NCBI GenBank assembly: GCA_003167255.1
Contig: PMTR01000014.1
Span: 182-49,503 of the forward strand
Source of the DNA: Bryobacterales bacterium
GTDB lineage: Bacteria; Acidobacteriota; Terriglobia; Bryobacterales; Bryobacteraceae
Reading direction: 5' to 3'
Length of the DNA: 49,322 bases
Shown piece after piece: positions 45,447 through 49,322 of the stretch; the stretch's first letter is position 1, and the number at the start of each line of letters is the position of its first letter. The notes beneath the pieces are model-generated. The model was not told where the DNA came from. It saw nothing but the letters and a program-made list of their open reading frames with translations, and made no database searches. Made by a program: the position numbers and the translations under genes.

Positions 45447-48400
45447 ATGACCGCAGCGGAACGGTGCCCGGAGTGCGGCGGCCCCTTGATGGCGGGCTCC
45501 CAAGAGGGCATGTGTGCGCGGTGCCTGCTGGCGGCGGCCCTGTGCCAACCGGCAACGTCTGTGCCGGCGGCCCTCCCGGAGCCCGGCGAATGGATCGGTT
45601 CCTGCCGGGTGGTGCGTCTTCTGGGCGAAGGCGGAATGGGCATGGTCTATCTGGCCGAGCAGGAACAACCGATTGCCCGGCAGGTGGCGCTCAAGATCAT
45701 CAAGCTGGGGATGGACACTCGCGCCGTCCTGGCGCGTTTTGAATCGGAAGAACAGGCTTTGGCCCTGATGGACCATCCCAATATCGCTCATGTGTATGAA
45801 GCGGGCTCGAGCGCCAGCGGACGGCCCTATTTCGTCATGGAGTATGTGCCCGGGATCCCCATCACCGAGTACTGCGACCACCATTGCCTGGACACACGCC
45901 AACGGCTGGCACTGTTCCTGCAGGTCGCGAACGCGGTGCAGCATGCGCACCAGAAGGGCGTGATCCACCGCGACTTGAAGCCCTCCAACATTCTGGTGAT
46001 GCAGCGCGACGGGGAGGCGGTGCCGAAGATCATCGATTTCGGCCTGGCCAAGGCCACGGAAAAGAACTTCACCGAAGGGACGCTGTTTACCGAGGCGGGA
46101 GTGCTCATCGGGACTCCCGAGTACATGAGCCCGGAGCAGGCATCGCGGGACGGGCGGGACGTGGATACCCGGACGGACATCTATTCGCTGGGCGTCTTGT
46201 TATACGAGTTGCTGGTGGGGGCGGTACCGTTCGATTCCAAAGCGTTGCGCAGTGCGGGGTACGACGAGATCCGGCGGATCATTCGCGAGGAGGATCCGCC
46301 GGCGCCGGCGACGCGGCTGCTGGCGTTGGGGCCGAAGGCGGCGGGGATCGCATCCTGCCGTGCCACCGACGCGGGCAGATTGAGGAAAGAGGTTCGTGGC
46401 GACCTGGAATGGATCACGATGAAAGCGCTGGAAAAGGAGTGCGCCCGGCGATATCCCTCGGCGTCGGAGATGGCGGCCGACATCCAGCGGCATCTGCGGG
46501 ACGAACCGGTGACCGCGGGTCCGGCGGGGGCGGCCTACCGGTTGCGCAAGTTCGTGCGCAAGAACGCGCCGGCGGTGGGCGCGGCGGTGCTGATCGCGGT
46601 CTCTCTGATCGCCGGTTTGGTGGTGAGCACCGCCTACTTCCTGCGGGCACAGCGGCAGTACGAGCGCGCGCAACGCGAGAGCTACGCGGCGAACCTGGCG
46701 GCTGCCGAACTGCTGTTGCGAAACAATCAGATGGATAGCGCGCAGGAGCGCTTGTTGGCTTGTGAACCTAAGTTGCGAAACTGGGAGTGGCGGCATCTCT
46801 GGCACAGACGCGATTCCAGCCTGGCGCGATGGCACTCGCAGGGTGATTTTACCCGTTATCCATTCCCGTCGGTGATCGGATTCGCCGGCTCCCGGACCTG
46901 CTGGAACACGCAGACCACGGTTGAGTGCTGGGAGGGGCCTGGCGATACCGCGGCGCGGGTCTTTCGTTCCAAGAAGGTCCTCGGCATGAGCCACGACGGC
47001 GCCTTGGCGGTAACGGCCGACGACGGCGTCAGAACCATTGAAGTGGCATCCGGAAAGACCATCGCAACCTGTCTCGATTGCATTCAACCCGGAATATACG
47101 CAGTCTTCGGTCCGGACGGGACGCGGGTTGCAATGGCAGCCGGGCGTGAGACGGTGGTGTGGGACGCGCGTTCGGGCAAGATTCTGGCGCGGTTACCTCT
47201 GGGTCGCGTTCTGACATTTAGCCCGAATGGCACTCAGATCGCCCTCCATTTGGAGGGCGCCCCATCTACCCCAGATCGTCTCGAACTGTGGAGCGTGAAC
47301 CCGGTCCTCAGAGTGGCATCCCTGGACTCAGGGGGATATGTACGTGCCGCGGCCTTTAGCCCCGACGGCGCCCGCCTGGCTTGGGCTGTGATGGGCGGCA
47401 CCGTGCGAGTGGGGAGTCTGAGGCCAGTGAAGGTCCCTACGGTTCTGACAACTGAGGAGGGCGTGGAGGCCATCGCGTTCAATCCGGATGGCCGCCGGAT
47501 CGCTGCGACCGGCGATGGGGCCATTCGCATTTGGCTCGACGGCAAACTCGCGGTGACGGTGCCGGCATTCGGTGCTCCCAGCGTGAACACCATCGCTTTC
47601 AGCCCGGATGGCACTCGGATCGTGGCAGGTTCGCAATTCCTGGAACTGGCGGCCTGGGATGCGGCCACGTACGGCGGCCAGGTGCTGCGCCGGCCCGCAG
47701 ATCGCGTCGGCGCGATCGCGGTAAGCCCCGATTCCGCGCGCGTGGCCGCCGGATTCGAGAACGGCCTTTTGGAAGTATGGGGAACGAACGGAGCTGTGCT
47801 GGGCAATTGGAGAGCACACGGGGATGAGATTCAGGCCGTGGCATTCAGCCCCGACGGCAAGCGGCTGGCTACCGGCAGCGCCGACCGGACCGCGCGCCTG
47901 TGGGACGCGGCTTCGGGTGCGCCCGGCATCGAGTTGCGTGGGCACAATGCGGCTGTCACCGCAGTGGCCTTCAGCCCGGACGGCGCCCGGCTCGCGACAG
48001 GATCGGAAGACCAGACAGCACGGGTATGGGAGATCGCGTCCGGCCGCACCACCACCACCATCCAACTCAAGGATCCCGTGATTTCGGTGGCCTTCTCACC
48101 GGATGGCGGCAGCCTGCTCGTGAATGCGGGGGACGTCCGGAAAGTGCCTACCAACGAGACGCCGGTCAGGCTTTGGAACGCTACCACCGGCACGCTGCTG
48201 CGCGACTTCCGGACTTCGAAGCCATGCGGCAACGACAGCAAGGAGCAGTGCCCTGTTTCCCAGGTCTCGATCAGCCCTGACGGCCGGCACTTGGTCGGTG
48301 CTGTGCTGGCCACGGGCCAAACCTGGGTTTGGGACGTCCGCACCGGGGCGGTTATCGCAGAGCTGCCAACTGTCAGGTCGACGGGGTCGGCAGTCTTCAG

Positions 48401-48626
48401 TCCGGATGGAAGCCGCATTGTCACGGGGACGCGGCTCTCTGGTGTGGTACAGATTTGGGACGCGGTTGGCTACCAGCCGTTGCTGACCATGCAGGCGGAT
48501 GACGAGATAAGGTTCCTTACGTTTACTCCTGACGGTTCGCGGCTGCTGGCGATGTGTCCCGACGATGTTCGCGTGTGGGACACAACCACGGCCCACCCGC
48601 CGCCGGAACGCGCGCGCGGCCATTGA
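45447..48626 (+). CDS. Ser/Thr protein kinase with zinc ribbon, membrane helix and WD40 propeller
   Basis: 1059 residues. An N-terminal zinc ribbon has Cys7, Cys10, Cys23 and Cys26. The kinase domain covers about 50-350, with the glycine loop GEGGMG (60-65), Lys83 in VALKII, HRD at 174-176 in VIHRDLKPSN, DFG at 197-199 and GTPEYMSPEQA. A membrane helix (375-399) and a short coil (to about 440) precede a WD40 propeller of about 10-14 repeats to the C-terminus. The clearest read VAFSPDGKRLATGSADRTARLWD-like. All catalytic residues are present, so it should be active. The ribbon and kinase face the cytoplasm and the propeller faces outside, as in Hanks-type sensors. It directly follows the ECF factor gene. 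Confidence 0.95.
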   Translation: MTAAERCPECGGPLMAGSQEGMCARCLLAAALCQPATSVPAALPEPGEWIGSCRVVRLLGEGGMGMVYLAEQEQPIARQVALKIIKLGMDTRAVLARFESEEQALALMDHPNIAHVYEAGSSASGRPYFVMEYVPGIPITEYCDHHCLDTRQRLALFLQVANAVQHAHQKGVIHRDLKPSNILVMQRDGEAVPKIIDFGLAKATEKNFTEGTLFTEAGVLIGTPEYMSPEQASRDGRDVDTRTDIYSLGVLLYELLVGAVPFDSKALRSAGYDEIRRIIREEDPPAPATRLLALGPKAAGIASCRATDAGRLRKEVRGDLEWITMKALEKECARRYPSASEMAADIQRHLRDEPVTAGPAGAAYRLRKFVRKNAPAVGAAVLIAVSLIAGLVVSTAYFLRAQRQYERAQRESYAANLAAAELLLRNNQMDSAQERLLACEPKLRNWEWRHLWHRRDSSLARWHSQGDFTRYPFPSVIGFAGSRTCWNTQTTVECWEGPGDTAARVFRSKKVLGMSHDGALAVTADDGVRTIEVASGKTIATCLDCIQPGIYAVFGPDGTRVAMAAGRETVVWDARSGKILARLPLGRVLTFSPNGTQIALHLEGAPSTPDRLELWSVNPVLRVASLDSGGYVRAAAFSPDGARLAWAVMGGTVRVGSLRPVKVPTVLTTEEGVEAIAFNPDGRRIAATGDGAIRIWLDGKLAVTVPAFGAPSVNTIAFSPDGTRIVAGSQFLELAAWDAATYGGQVLRRPADRVGAIAVSPDSARVAAGFENGLLEVWGTNGAVLGNWRAHGDEIQAVAFSPDGKRLATGSADRTARLWDAASGAPGIELRGHNAAVTAVAFSPDGARLATGSEDQTARVWEIASGRTTTTIQLKDPVISVAFSPDGGSLLVNAGDVRKVPTNETPVRLWNATTGTLLRDFRTSKPCGNDSKEQCPVSQVSISPDGRHLVGAVLATGQTWVWDVRTGAVIAELPTVRSTGSAVFSPDGSRIVTGTRLSGVVQIWDAVGYQPLLTMQADDEIRFLTFTPDGSRLLAMCPDDVRVWDTTTAHPPPERARGH

Positions 48627-48663
48627 GACCACGGTATGAGGACTCCACTGTGGTCCCTTTTTT
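48627..48663 (+). terminator. Intrinsic terminator after the kinase gene
   Basis: Starting at the base after the kinase TGA, GACCACGGT (48627-48635) pairs with ACTGTGGTC (48647-48655), a 9-bp stem with one G-U pair and an 11-base loop. CC and six T residues (48658-48663) follow. The transcript of the sigma-kinase unit should end here. Confidence 0.8.
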
Positions 48664-48770
48664 GCCGGCTCAGATCTGGAGGGGAAGGCCAGTACCTGCC
48701 GGTGACAACCGCGCACCGGTTTATTGGGGCTTCCCTGCAATCCCCGCTTCGGAATCTCGCTGTTCTCTCT

Positions 48771-48798
48771 TGTAACGAGCCGGCTCTCTTTTCTTTAC
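48771..48798 (+). promoter_or_regulatory. Candidate ECF promoter of the last gene
   Basis: TGTAAC (48771-48776), 16 bases, CTTTAC (48793-48798), 22 bases before the ATG at 48821. The -35 and spacing equal those before the kinase, but the surrounding bases differ, so it is not a copy of that junction. It is the only independent match to the motif in this part of the window. Confidence 0.4.
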
Positions 48799-48820
48799 TC
48801 CACGATAGAGGTTCTTTGAT

Positions 48821-49321
48821 ATGCAAATCCTTCTTATGAACAGGAAACCGAGGCACATGTTCTTGCCGGGCCTATTGGCCGCGACTCTCGCGGCGACCGC
48901 GGCGGCCCAACAAACCAAGCCCATTGCGAATTGGGCCAACCTCAACCAACTTGTCACGGGAGCGGAGATCCGGGTCACGCTTGCGAACGGGAAGACCCTA
49001 CGTGGGTTCATGCAGCGCGTGACTCCCGAGTCACTGGCGATCAATGCGACGACCAGCCAGGAGACGCTCGTCCGGCAGGACATCCGGCGCGTCGCGCTGA
49101 AGCGGCCTGGGCATCGCGGGCGACACACGCTCATCGGGCTGGCGATTGGAACGGGCGCCGGCCTGGCCGCGGGCGCCGGCGTGGATTCCCAGAGGGGCCA
49201 TGGCGACTGGTTTCCGTATTTCGGCAAAGCGGTGGTCACGCCGCTGGGAGCGATTATAGGCACAGTGGTCGGGGTGGCGCTGCCTACCGGTGGATGGCGA
49301 GACGTGTATCGAGCGCCATGA
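48821..49321 (+). CDS. Secreted Sm-like plus glycine-zipper protein, unknown function
   Basis: 166 residues, complete, ending three bases inside the window edge. It starts at ATG 48821 or the in-frame ATG at 48839. A signal peptide (MFLPGLLAATLAATAAAQQ region) is followed by a small beta-barrel segment (LVTGAEIRVTLANGKTLRGFMQRVTPESLAI) resembling an Sm or YxeA-like fold. A basic strand (QDIRRVALKRPGHRGR) follows. A glycine-rich hydrophobic part (LIGLAIGTGAGLAAGAGVD, then PLGAIIGTVVGVALP) looks like a membrane-inserting glycine zipper. Secreted acidobacterial proteins of this layout are of unknown role. A candidate ECF promoter lies upstream, after the kinase terminator, so it may be a target of the kinase-linked sigma factor. 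Confidence 0.75.
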   Translation: MQILLMNRKPRHMFLPGLLAATLAATAAAQQTKPIANWANLNQLVTGAEIRVTLANGKTLRGFMQRVTPESLAINATTSQETLVRQDIRRVALKRPGHRGRHTLIGLAIGTGAGLAAGAGVDSQRGHGDWFPYFGKAVVTPLGAIIGTVVGVALPTGGWRDVYRAP

Positions 49322-49322
49322 G

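Overview
The window looks like chromosomal DNA of an Acidobacteriota member, most like the Bryobacterales/Solibacter group. The evidence is family content. There are two long FtsX/MacB permeases of the acidobacterial 'ADOP' type, a secreted VWFA-related acidobacterial protein, a secreted protein with the Solibacter-type C-terminal domain, a tannase-like esterase, a zinc-ribbon Ser/Thr kinase fused to WD40 repeats beside an ECF sigma factor, and several secreted glycoside hydrolases. No plasmid or phage backbone is visible.

Layout. 1-5.6 kb: a left-truncated acyl-CoA synthetase, a tandem universal stress protein, a small unknown protein, flaG and fliS separated by a strong terminator, a small conserved protein, a cupin, a PilZ protein and larB. 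5.6-12.2 kb: a Tat-exported Gfo/Idh/MocA oxidoreductase and an FRG-domain protein, both bordered by short hairpin repeats, then membrane-anchored MsrB, a VIT-type Fe/Mn transporter, a dienelactone hydrolase, an unknown protein, a YkgJ cysteine-cluster protein and a CBS pair. 12.2-18.9 kb: a heat-shock operon dnaK-dnaJ-hspR without grpE, preceded by a HAIR-like operator overlapping a sigma70-like promoter, then a CPBP/CAAX protease-like membrane protein and a GH3 glucosidase. 19-29 kb: ADOP permease, MerR regulator and a signal-peptide-bearing methyltransferase, then a second ADOP on the other strand, the VWFA protein and a tannase.

29-37 kb is a decay zone with intact genes between relics. 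The relics are a frameshifted class C beta-lactamase, a lysine/alanine-rich histone-H1-like tail with an internal stop, a histidine kinase fragment joined to an IS66 tnpB fragment, and the first codons of a Ser/Thr kinase cut off by a GH30 gene. The intact genes are a secreted Solibacter-domain protein, an HPt-receiver regulator, a Sel1-repeat protein and a zinc-ribbon membrane protein. The Solibacter-domain and Sel1 genes share a similar structured element about 80 bases upstream of their starts.

37-49 kb: divergent GH30 and beta-helix polysaccharide genes, a tRNA 3'-end fragment in a gene-poor stretch, a GxxExxY protein, a 197-bp nested inverted-repeat element and a secreted duplicated-domain protein. 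The window ends with an ECF sigma factor and Ser/Thr kinase-WD40 module. The sigma-kinase junction is duplicated around a small membrane protein gene, and a third decayed copy of the kinase start lies upstream. All three junction copies, and the last gene's upstream region, carry TGTAAC-N16-(C/T)TTA(T/C)(T/C/A)-like spacing. This is a candidate promoter for the ECF factor and the most interesting hypothesis in the window.

Family assignments come from reading motifs, not from database searches.
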